43,985 nucleotides of DNA from Planctomycetota bacterium (GTDB lineage Bacteria > Planctomycetota > UBA8742 > UBA2392): contig JADZFR010000021.1 in the NCBI GenBank assembly GCA_020849795.1, positions 1 to 43,985 of the forward strand, in the 5' to 3' direction. Position numbers and translations under genes: made by a program. This document shows positions 27,200-35,826 of this stretch, piece after piece. Every line of letters starts with the position of its first letter. Positions within the stretch are counted from its first letter, which is position 1. The notes below the pieces were generated by a model. That model did no database searches, was not told the DNA's origin, and was given only the letters and a program-made list of their open reading frames with translations.

Positions 27200-27481
27200 T
27201 CAGGTTACTTCGGGCACAACCTGCGCCAGCGCCACGCCGGGAAATGCCAACCCTACTTCACCCGGCGCCAGCGCGGGCTCGGGCGTGCCGGGGGCGCAGA
27301 TTACCACCCCCGCAGCCCGGAGAACCTTGATCGCGCCGTTGTCGATTGCTGCTGCGTACTGCTCGTTATCATCCGGAATCGCAAATGCACGCACGCCCGG
27401 CTTTACGCGCTTGCCGTTGAAGGCGTCGGCCGCCGCGCGCAAGGCCAGTGCGTCACTCCGGATGGTCAGTTGCTGCGCCAT
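27200..27481 (-). CDS. Degenerate LeuC-like mini-protein
   Basis: A 93-aa protein. SDALALRAAADAFNGKRVKPG followed by VRAFAIPDDNEQYAAAIDNGAIKVLRAAGVVI and LAPGEVGLAFPG parallels the C-terminal segment of LeuC/aconitase catalytic domains (typically DLRAAAEILKGRKV, then a PxS motif, then CGPC, then LAPGEV). The Fe-S cysteine motif is replaced by APGTPEPA, so no cluster can bind. It cannot be a full hydro-lyase. It may be a remnant fixed as a small protein or a regulator of the swivel-first enzyme nearby (23348-25315). ATG 27481 is preferred to 27550, which would overlap the cyclophilin end. The open frame, tight coupling to the STAS gene and absence of stops argue against a dead gene. Confidence 0.55.
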   Translation of the reverse strand: MAQQLTIRSDALALRAAADAFNGKRVKPGVRAFAIPDDNEQYAAAIDNGAIKVLRAAGVVICAPGTPEPALAPGEVGLAFPGVALAQVVPEVT

Positions 27482-27503
27482 GTGCGGCCCGGTGCCTTGG
27501 CTG

Positions 27504-28337
27504 CTACTCAGTAAAGATCTCGACCTTCTGCATATGGAACTTGCCGGCATTGCGGTCGCTTTCGCCGATTTTCATGACCGCATCCAGGCCATCGACCACC
27601 CGCCCGAACACGGTGTACTGGTTGTCGAGGTTGGGGCAATCATCGGTGCACACAAAGAACTGGCTGCCGGCGCTGTGCGGGTCGCTGGTGCGCGCCATGC
27701 TCAGCACGCCGGGTACGTGTTCAATTTCATTGAACTCAGCGGGCAGTTTGTAGCCGGGGCCGCCGCTGCCGGTGCCCGTGGGGTCGCCGCCCTGGATGAC
27801 AAAGCGCGGCACCACGCGGTGGAACACAATCCCGTTGAAGTAGCCCTGCTGCGCCAATTGCACGAAACTCAGCACGTGGTTCATCGCGCGGTCGGCGTAG
27901 AACTCAAGCTTGATTGGCCCGGCTTCAGTGGTGATGCGTGCGCGCAGCTTCTTGCCGTGCGCGTGAATCTTGACCGGCACGCGGTTGCTCACGTCCTTGT
28001 CGGTGCCCTCAAAGTGCGGGTGGATATCGCCGCGCGGGGCGTAGTACGCCTCGATCAACTGCCCGTGCGGGTCTACGGCTGGAATTTCGATCACTCCGCT
28101 GATCGACTTGCCCGGCGCAAGCTTGACGGTCTGGGTTGCGCCCTTAATGCGAACCAGGTGGCTCTCGGGCGTTGGCGCATCGGGGCGGCGCACGACGTGC
28201 AGGCTTACACTCGGCAGCGCGAGTTCAGGTTTGGGAAACTCTGCCGCTGTTGCGCCTTCGTTGGTAACCGTGACCTCAGCGCGCATCGTTTCGCCAAGCG
28301 CGTACTCCGATTTGTCGAACTTGAGCGTGACAGCCAT
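27504..28337 (-). CDS. Cyclophilin-type peptidyl-prolyl isomerase with N-terminal beta domain
   Basis: A 277-aa cytoplasmic protein: no signal peptide follows the ATG at 28337, which has AAGGAGAGGCCC in front. Residues 1-115 form an Ig-like beta domain (TLKFDKSEYALGETMRAEVTVTNEG). The C-terminal 160 residues are a cyclophilin: YFNGIVFHRVVPRFVIQGGDP with catalytic Arg in FHRV, GTGSGGPGYKLPAEF, SAGSQFFV and LDNQYTVFGRV. It catalyses cis-trans isomerisation of X-Pro bonds in protein folding. The last residues (ESDRNAGKFHMQKVEI) are usual. The LeuC-like gene follows 22 bp later and may share its transcript. Confidence 0.93.
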   Translation of the reverse strand: MAVTLKFDKSEYALGETMRAEVTVTNEGATAAEFPKPELALPSVSLHVVRRPDAPTPESHLVRIKGATQTVKLAPGKSISGVIEIPAVDPHGQLIEAYYAPRGDIHPHFEGTDKDVSNRVPVKIHAHGKKLRARITTEAGPIKLEFYADRAMNHVLSFVQLAQQGYFNGIVFHRVVPRFVIQGGDPTGTGSGGPGYKLPAEFNEIEHVPGVLSMARTSDPHSAGSQFFVCTDDCPNLDNQYTVFGRVVDGLDAVMKIGESDRNAGKFHMQKVEIFTE

Positions 28338-28414
28338 GGGCCTCTCCTTGCGCCCCACGCTAAGAAGCCGGACGCGACGTGTAAACGCCGCGTACTCAGT
28401 CAAATGCACACCCC

Positions 28415-28440
28415 AACACCGGGCAATCATCCCCGGTGTT
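28415..28440 (-). terminator. Stem-loop after HEAT-like gene
   Basis: A 9-bp stem, AACACCGGG (28415-28423) and CCCGGTGTT (28432-28440), with an 8-nt loop. It lies 27 bp beyond the HEAT-like gene's stop and before the cyclophilin start at 28337. No T-run follows on the minus strand, so it may be a weak terminator or an RNA-stabilising element. Confidence 0.4.
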
Positions 28441-28466
28441 TGCCAGGTGTTTGCGCTTGATCGGCT

Positions 28467-29558
28467 CTACTTGTAGCGGCTGAGGGTCAACGTCAGCGGG
28501 TCAATGATGTCACGGGCGGCATTGCGAACGGCCTCGTTTTCGCCGTCCTTGGACAGTTCCTTGATCCAGTCGAGGCTCTTGTCCCAAGCCACGACCTGCA
28601 GCTGTTGTCCGATGAACGCGCCGTGCAGCGGATGCGCCTTAAGCGTGGCCACAAGCAGGCGCGCGCAGTTTTCACGAATGCGCTCGCCCTGTTCTTTGGC
28701 CATCACGCCGCGCGCCTGCCAACCAAGCCGCGCACCAAGAATGCCCAAACCGTTAACCAGCGCGGGAATCAGCCTGGCATGGCCCGGCAACTCGGTGTTG
28801 GCCAGCCGCGCCTCGATTGCGTCATAGGCTGCGTCCTCAGCCACCCAGCCAATGGCGCCGGCGCATGCTTCGCGCAGGGCCAGCGGGTTGCCGCCGTCAT
28901 CGACAAACGCATTCAGCACTTTCAGCGCGTCGCGGCCGCCGGTCTGGCCATAGCTGACGGCTGCATCGGACCGCCAGCTGTCGGGCAGGGCCTTGTCATT
29001 CAACACCGCCAGCAATGCAAAGCGCGCGCGCGTGTCGGCGTGAAAGCCTGGCGCATACAGCAGGGCATGGGCCAGGGCGTCGCGTTCGGCTTTGCCGGCT
29101 TCGCCCTTGCTGAAGGCGTGCTGGTCCAGCGTCCAGCGCCAGCGCTCGAGCAGCATAGGCACAAGTTGTTTGCCTGGGTGGACCAGTTCACGCACGCAGG
29201 TGGGCGCGGGCTTGCGGAACTTGGCGTAATGCTCGGGATTAATGCCCGGCGGGCGCTCAACGACTTCGACAAACTGGGGCAGCTCAATCCGGGCGCGGCA
29301 AGCTTCGGCGGCCAGGGCGCGCGGCCAGGCCTGTTCGGTCCACTTTTCGTCAGCGCCGGCGACTTTCAGGGCCGGCAGGGCGCCTTCGCCGAATGCGACA
29401 ATCTGGTCGCGCAACTTCACCCACGCTTCGGCATCGCCGGGCTCAATCTTCGCGGCGTCATCCAGCAACAGGTCGATGGTGGCTGCGTCCTGCGCAGCCA
29501 CCATCGGGGCAAGCAGGACGGCAATGAACGCCGGCACGATGGTCCTCAACAGGTTCAT
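28467..29558 (-). CDS. Secreted HEAT-like repeat protein, unknown
   Basis: A 363-aa protein with an N-terminal signal peptide (NLLRTIVPAFIAVLLAPMVAAQD; cleavage after VAA). AAAGGG lies before the ATG at 29558. The mature part is helical: units such as WRSDAAVSYGQTGGRDALKVLNAFVDD and LREACAGAIGWVAEDAAYDAIEARLAN look like HEAT-type repeats. No catalytic motif is found. It starts 11 bp after the stop of the deiminase-family gene, so the two are very probably co-transcribed, and it may be a partner or scaffold for that enzyme in the periplasm. Confidence 0.85.
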   Translation of the reverse strand: MNLLRTIVPAFIAVLLAPMVAAQDAATIDLLLDDAAKIEPGDAEAWVKLRDQIVAFGEGALPALKVAGADEKWTEQAWPRALAAEACRARIELPQFVEVVERPPGINPEHYAKFRKPAPTCVRELVHPGKQLVPMLLERWRWTLDQHAFSKGEAGKAERDALAHALLYAPGFHADTRARFALLAVLNDKALPDSWRSDAAVSYGQTGGRDALKVLNAFVDDGGNPLALREACAGAIGWVAEDAAYDAIEARLANTELPGHARLIPALVNGLGILGARLGWQARGVMAKEQGERIRENCARLLVATLKAHPLHGAFIGQQLQVVAWDKSLDWIKELSKDGENEAVRNAARDIIDPLTLTLSRYK

Positions 29559-29569
29559 GGGTGATCCCT

Positions 29570-31657
29570 TTACTTGTCCCACCAGTCGTCCGCGGGCGGA
29601 ATGCGGCGGGTGTTCGTGCCGCAATGGCATTCGCCCAACAGCGCGTGGTAGCTGTAAAACACGTCCACAAACGTCAAACTCATCGGGTTCGCGCCGTTGT
29701 AAAGCGGAACCTGCGGGCTGGCCGGGTTGTTGATCTGGTTCAGAATCGACTGCTGCCACACGTCAACACCGCCCGAATCCGGGCCTTCGGGGTCGGGCAT
29801 GGCAATATAGGTCGTGCCGTTGGCCGACGGCATCACGATACAGTTGACAACGCCCGGATTGTACGCGGCCAGAAAGTTGCTGCCCGCGTTCTCAAACATC
29901 ACCGGCAGCTCGATGAAGTCGTTGTCGGTCAAGCCGCTTGCGGTCTTGATCTGGGTGCGGGCCTGGTCAATGCGCGCCTGGGTCTGGCCCTGCAGCGTCA
30001 TCAGCGCGGCATTGCCGGTGATGGCGCCCACGGTGGTCTGCCAGTAGTCGCTGGCCACGGTACGGCCGGCAAACACGGTCAAGCCCGCGCCGCCGCTGCC
30101 CAAACCGGTCAGCACACTGGCGCCGAGGTCGGGCGATGCAATCAGGCAAGCATAGCCTCGAGTGGTGTTGGGCGCGGGCAGGAACATCGTGAACTCGTCC
30201 ACGTGGCCGACAGCAAGCCACTCGGAAGTGACTTCGACGTGTGTGCCCTGGATGTAGTTTGCGTCGAAGTACTGGCGGTTGGTGGTGTCCATGTACTCGG
30301 TCGCGGACTGGGTGGTGCCAACGCGGAAGCCGTTGCCACCGCCGATGTACACACGGCCCCAGGCGCGCCCGGTGTGCGGCGGAATCACCTCAATGTTGCC
30401 GCCATAGTTGAGCGAGCTGTTGACCGTGCCGAACCTGCGCTGAAGCTCCCAGTCCGGGTTGAATAGCGCATCCACGCACCACTGGTCGCATTCGCGCAGC
30501 CGGTAGCACTGGTACACAAGGTCAATGATGCGGCGCGGGCCGCTGCTGCTGGGCACCTGCGTCACGGCGGGTTCGCTTGAGTCCTGCAGCCAGCGGTCAT
30601 TGTTGTATGTCCCGCCGGGGATCTGGGTAAACGTGAAGCCGGCATTGTTGCAGATGGTCGTGAGCGAGTTGCGCAGGTTCAGGTTGCCGTAGGTGCCGCT
30701 GCCAACATTGATGATGTGCAACTGGATTACCGGCCAAAGATTTGTGGCGAACAGTGGCGGGGCCTGGCGCAGGCGGATTGCGTCGCTGCTGTGCAGTACG
30801 TTGCCGGCGTCACGAATCTCGAGAGTCAACGTGACGTGGCCATCCCAACTGCTGCTCAAACGCCCCGTGCCCTCAATGCCCAGTTCAATGTCGCCGGCGC
30901 TGATGCTGGCAAGCGGCAACGTAAAGCTGGCGCCGGTTGAGTAGACGCTGGTCCAGGATGCGCCATTGAGCCGGTGAACGCGAATGCGGCCCTGGGCCGT
31001 CGCGTTCACGGTGATCGTTGCGCTTCCGTTGACCGGCGGACTGGGGAACTGGCGCACGAACACCCGCGCCAAGTCGATGATGTCGTTGCCGGTCTTGGTC
31101 GTTTCGTTGAAGTCTTCGTTGTTGTTATTGTTGTCGTCGTCGATGTTGTAGTGAAACACCGCGCCGTACTGTGTGTTCCAGACGTTCTCGTTGGCATCGT
31201 CGCTGGCGTCCACAGTGCCGCTGCGGTCGCTGTCGGAATCCAGGTCGGCTGTGCCGCTTACCGGGGCAGTCACGGTGATGTATGCGGTCTTGAGCAACGT
31301 GGCGTTGCCGGCTGCATTTGCCACCGTCAGCCGCACGCTGTATGTGCCGCCGACGGTGTAGGTGTGTGTCGGGTTCTGGGTGGTGCTGTCGAGCGTGCTG
31401 TTACCGTCAAAGTCCCACTCCCATGCGGTGGGGGTGTTGGTTGACAGGTCGGTGAAAGTGATGGCGGTGTTGACCATCACGCTGGTCTGCGAAGCGCTGA
31501 AATCAACAACGGGAAGCACCGGCGTGGGCGGGTTTGACGAGCCGCCGCCGCCGCTGCTGCCGCCATCACTGCCGCCGCTGCACGATGCGACAATCAGGCA
31601 CAACGCAGCAAGACTCGCGAGAATCGTCCAGCCCCTGGTTCGGTTACGGCTTGGCAC
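29570..31657 (-). CDS. Protein-arginine deiminase family lipoprotein with PKD domain
   Basis: A 695-aa exported lipoprotein. GTG 31657 has AAGGAG 8 nt upstream. The signal ends LIVASC (Cys26), then a Gly/Ser tether. A PKD domain follows (about 48-131; WEWDFDGNSTLDSTTQNPTH), then an acidic stretch resembling calcium-binding or dockerin loops (DLDSDSDRSGTVDASDD, 138-154). The C-terminal 400 residues are PAD-like: NDRWLQDSSEP (Asp359), NYGGNIEVIPPH, GHVDEFTMF (His485, Asp487) and LGECHCGTNTRR (Cys679). These match the Asp, His, Asp and Cys catalytic set of PAD4-type enzymes, which turn protein arginine into citrulline in a calcium-dependent way. The whole active site appears intact. Substrate in this cell envelope is unknown. 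Confidence 0.9.
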   Translation of the reverse strand: MPSRNRTRGWTILASLAALCLIVASCSGGSDGGSSGGGGSSNPPTPVLPVVDFSASQTSVMVNTAITFTDLSTNTPTAWEWDFDGNSTLDSTTQNPTHTYTVGGTYSVRLTVANAAGNATLLKTAYITVTAPVSGTADLDSDSDRSGTVDASDDANENVWNTQYGAVFHYNIDDDNNNNNEDFNETTKTGNDIIDLARVFVRQFPSPPVNGSATITVNATAQGRIRVHRLNGASWTSVYSTGASFTLPLASISAGDIELGIEGTGRLSSSWDGHVTLTLEIRDAGNVLHSSDAIRLRQAPPLFATNLWPVIQLHIINVGSGTYGNLNLRNSLTTICNNAGFTFTQIPGGTYNNDRWLQDSSEPAVTQVPSSSGPRRIIDLVYQCYRLRECDQWCVDALFNPDWELQRRFGTVNSSLNYGGNIEVIPPHTGRAWGRVYIGGGNGFRVGTTQSATEYMDTTNRQYFDANYIQGTHVEVTSEWLAVGHVDEFTMFLPAPNTTRGYACLIASPDLGASVLTGLGSGGAGLTVFAGRTVASDYWQTTVGAITGNAALMTLQGQTQARIDQARTQIKTASGLTDNDFIELPVMFENAGSNFLAAYNPGVVNCIVMPSANGTTYIAMPDPEGPDSGGVDVWQQSILNQINNPASPQVPLYNGANPMSLTFVDVFYSYHALLGECHCGTNTRRIPPADDWWDK

Positions 31658-31812
31658 AGCGAACTCCTTAACGCAGGAATATGTGTTCTACTGTAGTAAG
31701 CAATCGGCCAAGAACCTTACGCGCCCAGAAAATTTGAACCGTTCCCATCGCGAATCGGCATTTCAGGCACAACCCTCAGTAGCGACCCGATTCGGCCCAG
31801 CAGGAGCCAGCG

Positions 31813-34530
31813 ATGCGGAAATTTGGCGCGGTGTGTGTGTTTGTTCTCAGTTTGATTTCGGCTTGCGGCGGCGGCGGCGGTGGCAGCGCAGGCGGTGGCA
31901 GCGGCAATTCGTTTCAGGTCATAACTGCAACCCTGCCCGGGGCTTCCGTTAACATTGGGTACAATGCAGCGATCGACGCCACGCCGAGTTCCCAGACTTA
32001 TACGTGGTCCCTTTCCGGCGGTACCTTGCCGACCGGTCTGACGTTGGACACTACGGCCTCAGGCCCGACAACCACCATCAGTGGCACCCCGACCGCCTCG
32101 GGCACCTTCAATTTCACAGTGCAGGTGTTGATCGCCGCAACAAGCCAGACCGCGCTGCGTGACCTGAGCATCGTCGTATCGGCCAGCGGCATTCCGCCCG
32201 GCACAAGCACCACCGACGTCACCGTCAGCAACACCGTGCGCGTCAGCGGCGTCAAGAAACTCGGCTTGAACCTCGGCGGCCACGACCGCTGGGGCGCCTC
32301 GAAGATTCTCAAGAACCAGTTGCCCAACCCCGGCTTTGAACCCGGCGTCTTCGGCACGGTGTGGCTCGCCCGTACCGGCAGCACCTCCGGCGTGTACGAA
32401 GCCGACCTTTGGAACACGTCAAGCGGCAGCCAACCCGCCGGGTTCTGGAACGGCGCGCAATACGAAATCGCGTTCGGCCCGGCGGCTGGAACCAGCGGCA
32501 CTGTCAGCAGCTTCGTCCACAACGGCGCCAACTATCGCTTCAACCTGAGCGGCGGCGGTACTACTACAATGAACCAGTACGACGTCATGTTCACGCGCCG
32601 TGCGTTCCCCGGCACCGCGTACGGCATGCACGGCAGCACCGGCACCGCTGACAGCAGCAACCCGTACTCGGGCGCGCAAAGCCTGCGCCTGGCACCCGGC
32701 CAGAACTTCGACTATGTGCAGGACACCAGTTGGCGCGACGGCGACCAGAGCAGCCACAAGCTCATGGTCGTGCAGGGCGACTGGCGGGTGCGCCTGAAGG
32801 CCCGCAGCGCCAACGGCACCGAGCAGGTTCGTGTGCGCTTCTATCGCGATGGCGGCGCGCCGTACAACCCGCAGTTCATTGATCGCACCTTCAACCTGAC
32901 CAACTCGTGGGCGACCTACACTGAGGACCAGACGATCGCCGCCGGCGCCGACCAGACGCCTGACCCGTGGCCCGCCGCGACCTACCGGCCGGCGCTGATC
33001 TTTCGCGTCGAGGTGCCCGCCGGCAACGCCGGCAACATCTGGATTGACGAAGTTGAACTGTACCGCGTGGATGAAGCCACAAATCCGACCGTGTATGCCG
33101 ACCGCATCGTGCAGCGCCTGCAGGACTACAACCCCGGCGTGCTGCGCTGGTGGGCGGGGCAGCTTGGCGAAACACTCGATAACATGACCCTGCCCTGGCA
33201 GCAGCGCGGCACCTGCGGCTACAAGCCCAGCAGCACCGCGCCCGGCGAATGGAACTACGGCGCCCACGACTTTCTGCACCTGTGCCAGTACATCGGCGCC
33301 GAGCCCTGGATCGTGATGCCGCCGACCGCAAGCCAGCAGGACCTGCTCAACTTCATGGAGTACCTGTGCGCGGGCAGCGGAACCTATGCCACGCGGCGCA
33401 TCAGCCAGGGACAGTCCGCGCCCTGGACCAGCGTGTTCAGCAAGATCCATCTTGAGTGGGGCAACGAACTTTGGGGCAGCGGCGACCCCGGCGACCCTTT
33501 CGGCGGCGCCAGCGTGCGTGGCGGAGTGCGGCTGGGCCAGTGCGCCGACCGCGCATTCACGTTCATGAAAGGCAGCGCGCACTACGCTGCCGCCAGCGGC
33601 GTGCTGAACTTCATCATCGGCGGGCAGGCCGGTTACTCGGGCCGCCAGCAGGAAATCGAGGCCAACGCCAACGACCACGACAGCACGGCACTGGCTCCGT
33701 ACTTCGGCGAATTACAGGACGGCTGGAGCACCGACGCGCAGATGTTCGGGCCGCTGTTCGCCAAGCCGTTCTATGACGCGCAACACGCCAACGGCCGCAT
33801 GTACCAGAGCAAGCAGTTTCTGGTGAATGGCGGCAATGGCACGTCGTTGAGCATTTACGAGGTGAACTATCACACGACCAGCATCATCAGCGGCTTGCCG
33901 ACGAACGTGCGCAACGAGTTTGTGGCGGGCGCGTCGGGCGCGATTGCGCTGCCGCTGAACATGCTCGTGAACCTGGTCGAGCTTGAGGCGCGTGAACAGT
34001 GCGCGTTTCTGGCCTGCGGCTACGCCTTCCGGTTTGACACCAGCGGCGGGTGGCCGCCGGCGCAGAACCAGTTCGTGCACGTGTGGGGCATGCTGCGCGA
34101 CCTGTACCACTATGACCTGGCGCGGCCGACATGGCTTGGCGTAGAACTTTCGAACAAGGCAATCATGGGCGACGCGATCACCACCACGCACGCCGGTGAC
34201 AACCCGGACTGGACGCAAAGCGCGATCAACGGGGTGGGTGCAGCGACGACGGTGAACTACATCCAGAGCTTTGCGTTTCGCAGCGGCAACAACTACGGCA
34301 TCATCTTGATGAACCTGGATTTGACGACGCAGCACGGCGTGCGCTTGTTTGTGCCGGGAACGCCGCAGGCCAGCGCGACAGTGTACCGCATTGAGCCTGC
34401 CAACATCCGTGACATGAACCTGAATGCGGCGCAGGTGACCATGCAGACCCAGGCGGTAGGCAACTTCGCCAGCGGCTATGAGATGGTGCTGCCCAAGCAC
34501 AGCATCCGGGCCATTGTCTGGCAGGATTGA
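31813..34530 (+). CDS. Clan GH-A glycosidase-like lipoprotein
   Basis: A 905-aa lipoprotein. AGGAGCCAGCG precedes ATG 31813. Signal MRKFGAVCVFVLSLISAC ends with a Cys and a Gly-rich tether. Next is a putative Ig-like domain (SLSGGTLPTGLTLDTTASGP, the putative-Ig signature), then a galactose-binding-like beta sandwich (about 250-430; NPGFEPG early, IWIDEVELYRV late), then a TIM-barrel region. Glu552 in HLEWGNELWG fits the Asn-Glu acid/base of clan GH-A and Glu683 in IYEVNYH a nucleophile, 131 residues later. The order resembles GH51 alpha-L-arabinofuranosidases, and a C-terminal beta domain (IILMNLDLTTQHGVRLFV) fits that. The exact family is uncertain. The gene is divergent from the PAD gene with 155 bp between starts. 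Confidence 0.75.
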   Translation: MRKFGAVCVFVLSLISACGGGGGGSAGGGSGNSFQVITATLPGASVNIGYNAAIDATPSSQTYTWSLSGGTLPTGLTLDTTASGPTTTISGTPTASGTFNFTVQVLIAATSQTALRDLSIVVSASGIPPGTSTTDVTVSNTVRVSGVKKLGLNLGGHDRWGASKILKNQLPNPGFEPGVFGTVWLARTGSTSGVYEADLWNTSSGSQPAGFWNGAQYEIAFGPAAGTSGTVSSFVHNGANYRFNLSGGGTTTMNQYDVMFTRRAFPGTAYGMHGSTGTADSSNPYSGAQSLRLAPGQNFDYVQDTSWRDGDQSSHKLMVVQGDWRVRLKARSANGTEQVRVRFYRDGGAPYNPQFIDRTFNLTNSWATYTEDQTIAAGADQTPDPWPAATYRPALIFRVEVPAGNAGNIWIDEVELYRVDEATNPTVYADRIVQRLQDYNPGVLRWWAGQLGETLDNMTLPWQQRGTCGYKPSSTAPGEWNYGAHDFLHLCQYIGAEPWIVMPPTASQQDLLNFMEYLCAGSGTYATRRISQGQSAPWTSVFSKIHLEWGNELWGSGDPGDPFGGASVRGGVRLGQCADRAFTFMKGSAHYAAASGVLNFIIGGQAGYSGRQQEIEANANDHDSTALAPYFGELQDGWSTDAQMFGPLFAKPFYDAQHANGRMYQSKQFLVNGGNGTSLSIYEVNYHTTSIISGLPTNVRNEFVAGASGAIALPLNMLVNLVELEAREQCAFLACGYAFRFDTSGGWPPAQNQFVHVWGMLRDLYHYDLARPTWLGVELSNKAIMGDAITTTHAGDNPDWTQSAINGVGAATTVNYIQSFAFRSGNNYGIILMNLDLTTQHGVRLFVPGTPQASATVYRIEPANIRDMNLNAAQVTMQTQAVGNFASGYEMVLPKHSIRAIVWQD

Positions 34531-34552
34531 CGAGCCACGCCCGGTCGGTTTG

Positions 34553-35143
34553 ATGAGTGCCATGGGAAAAGCAACAGGTACAGACAGGGGTCGCGAGCTT
34601 TCTCCGGCGCAGTGTGACGCGCTGCTGAATACGCTGAAGGCGCGGTTTGAGCAGCACGCGCAACGGCACAGCGGCGTGCCATGGGCCAAGGTGCTGGCGC
34701 GTCTGAAGGCTAACGCGGCAAAGCTGTGGTCGCTCAACGAAATGGAGCGCACCGGCGGTGAACCTGACGTTGTCGGGCATGACAAGAAGACGGGCGAGTA
34801 CATTTTCTATGACTGCTCACCGGAAACGCCCAAGGGCCGCACCAGCGTCTGCTATGACCGCGAGGGGCTTGATTCGCGCAAAGAGCACAAACCGAAGAAC
34901 AATGCGATTGACATGGCGACAGCCATGGGCGTTGCACTGCTGACCGAGGCACAGTACCGCGAGCTTCAGACACTCGGCGAGTTCGACACCAGGACATCAA
35001 GCTGGGTCGACACCCCCGACGACATACGGAAACTCGGCGGCGCCCTTTTCTGTGATCGCCGCTTTGGCCACGTCTTCGTGTATCACAACGGCGCGCAGTC
35101 GTACTACGCCGTACGCGGTTTCCGGGGCTCGCTGAGGGTCTAG
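34553..35143 (+). CDS. DUF4256 family protein
   Basis: A 196-aa cytoplasmic protein with near-textbook DUF4256 sequence: KLWSLNEMERTGGEPDVVGHD, TGEYIFYDCSPETPKGRTSVCYDREGLDSR (with SRKEHKPKNNAIDMA), RTSSWVDTPDDIRKLGGALFCDRR and VFVYHNGAQSYY. No function is established for the family. It follows the glycosidase gene by 22 bp on the same strand. The start is 34553 (MSAMGK) or 34562 (MGKATG); both sit after a weak ribosome site. Confidence 0.9.
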   Translation: MSAMGKATGTDRGRELSPAQCDALLNTLKARFEQHAQRHSGVPWAKVLARLKANAAKLWSLNEMERTGGEPDVVGHDKKTGEYIFYDCSPETPKGRTSVCYDREGLDSRKEHKPKNNAIDMATAMGVALLTEAQYRELQTLGEFDTRTSSWVDTPDDIRKLGGALFCDRRFGHVFVYHNGAQSYYAVRGFRGSLRV

Positions 35144-35177
35144 CCCAACCATACTGGATTGGTGTCGCGCGTGTTGC

Positions 35178-35747
35178 TCAGGCCTGCTCGTATGCCCGCT
35201 TCAACCATTGGATCAACTCGGCGTTGGCCTCTGTGACGCTTTCGACCTTCACGCGATGGCTGACCATTGCGTTGAAGCTACCGGAGGCTTCAAGGCGGCC
35301 GGCAGGCTTTTCACCCTTGAGCTTGATGCCGACATCGACACGCGTCCGGGTGGTCGGCTGGATCAAGCCGAACTGTTTGTTGCGTCGCAGCGAGACGTAC
35401 GTTTTCTTCGGCGAGATCTCGACGTCGGCACCGAACTTTTTCACAGCCTCGATCAGCTTGTCGTAGATCGGTTTCAGCGCGGCCTTGTCTCCGGCGTATT
35501 GGGCATTGATCAGCGAATCGCCGCCGTCGGCCCTGGGCTGTGTGAAGCCGGAGAGCATCTCGTGCGCCACCAGGTTGGCATAACCGTGCGTGAGCCCGTG
35601 ATCGGCCTTGAGCGCCTTCACGATCTCGCCATGTTTTGCCTTGCCGCACTTCTTGGCGAGCGCGACCCATTGTTCAAGCGACTTTCCGGTCTTCACTTGC
35701 AGGTTCGCGACCATGCTAGCGACCGCCGCATCCATCTTGTCCGCCAT
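35178..35747 (-). CDS. DUF4287/DUF5655 domain protein
   Basis: A 189-aa cytoplasmic protein. AAGGAGATACC stands just before ATG 35747. The N-terminus (about 1-65) is DUF4287: LQVKTGKSLEQWVALAKKCG then HGEIVKALKADHGLTHGYANLVAH. The C-terminus (about 75-185) is DUF5655: YDKLIEAVKKFGADVEISPKKTYVSLRRNKQFGLIQP, then RTRVDVGIKLKG. DUF5655 resembles domains of predicted transport or antibiotic-related proteins; no reaction is known. It converges with the DUF4256 gene, with 34 bp between stops. Confidence 0.88.
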   Translation of the reverse strand: MADKMDAAVASMVANLQVKTGKSLEQWVALAKKCGKAKHGEIVKALKADHGLTHGYANLVAHEMLSGFTQPRADGGDSLINAQYAGDKAALKPIYDKLIEAVKKFGADVEISPKKTYVSLRRNKQFGLIQPTTRTRVDVGIKLKGEKPAGRLEASGSFNAMVSHRVKVESVTEANAELIQWLKRAYEQA

Positions 35748-35826
35748 GGTATCTCCTTCGTTGCTGGTACAACTTAGGGAGGTTCCCGGGCGGTGCAAGC
35801 ATCGCCCCTGCTGGTCGCCGCGCCGC

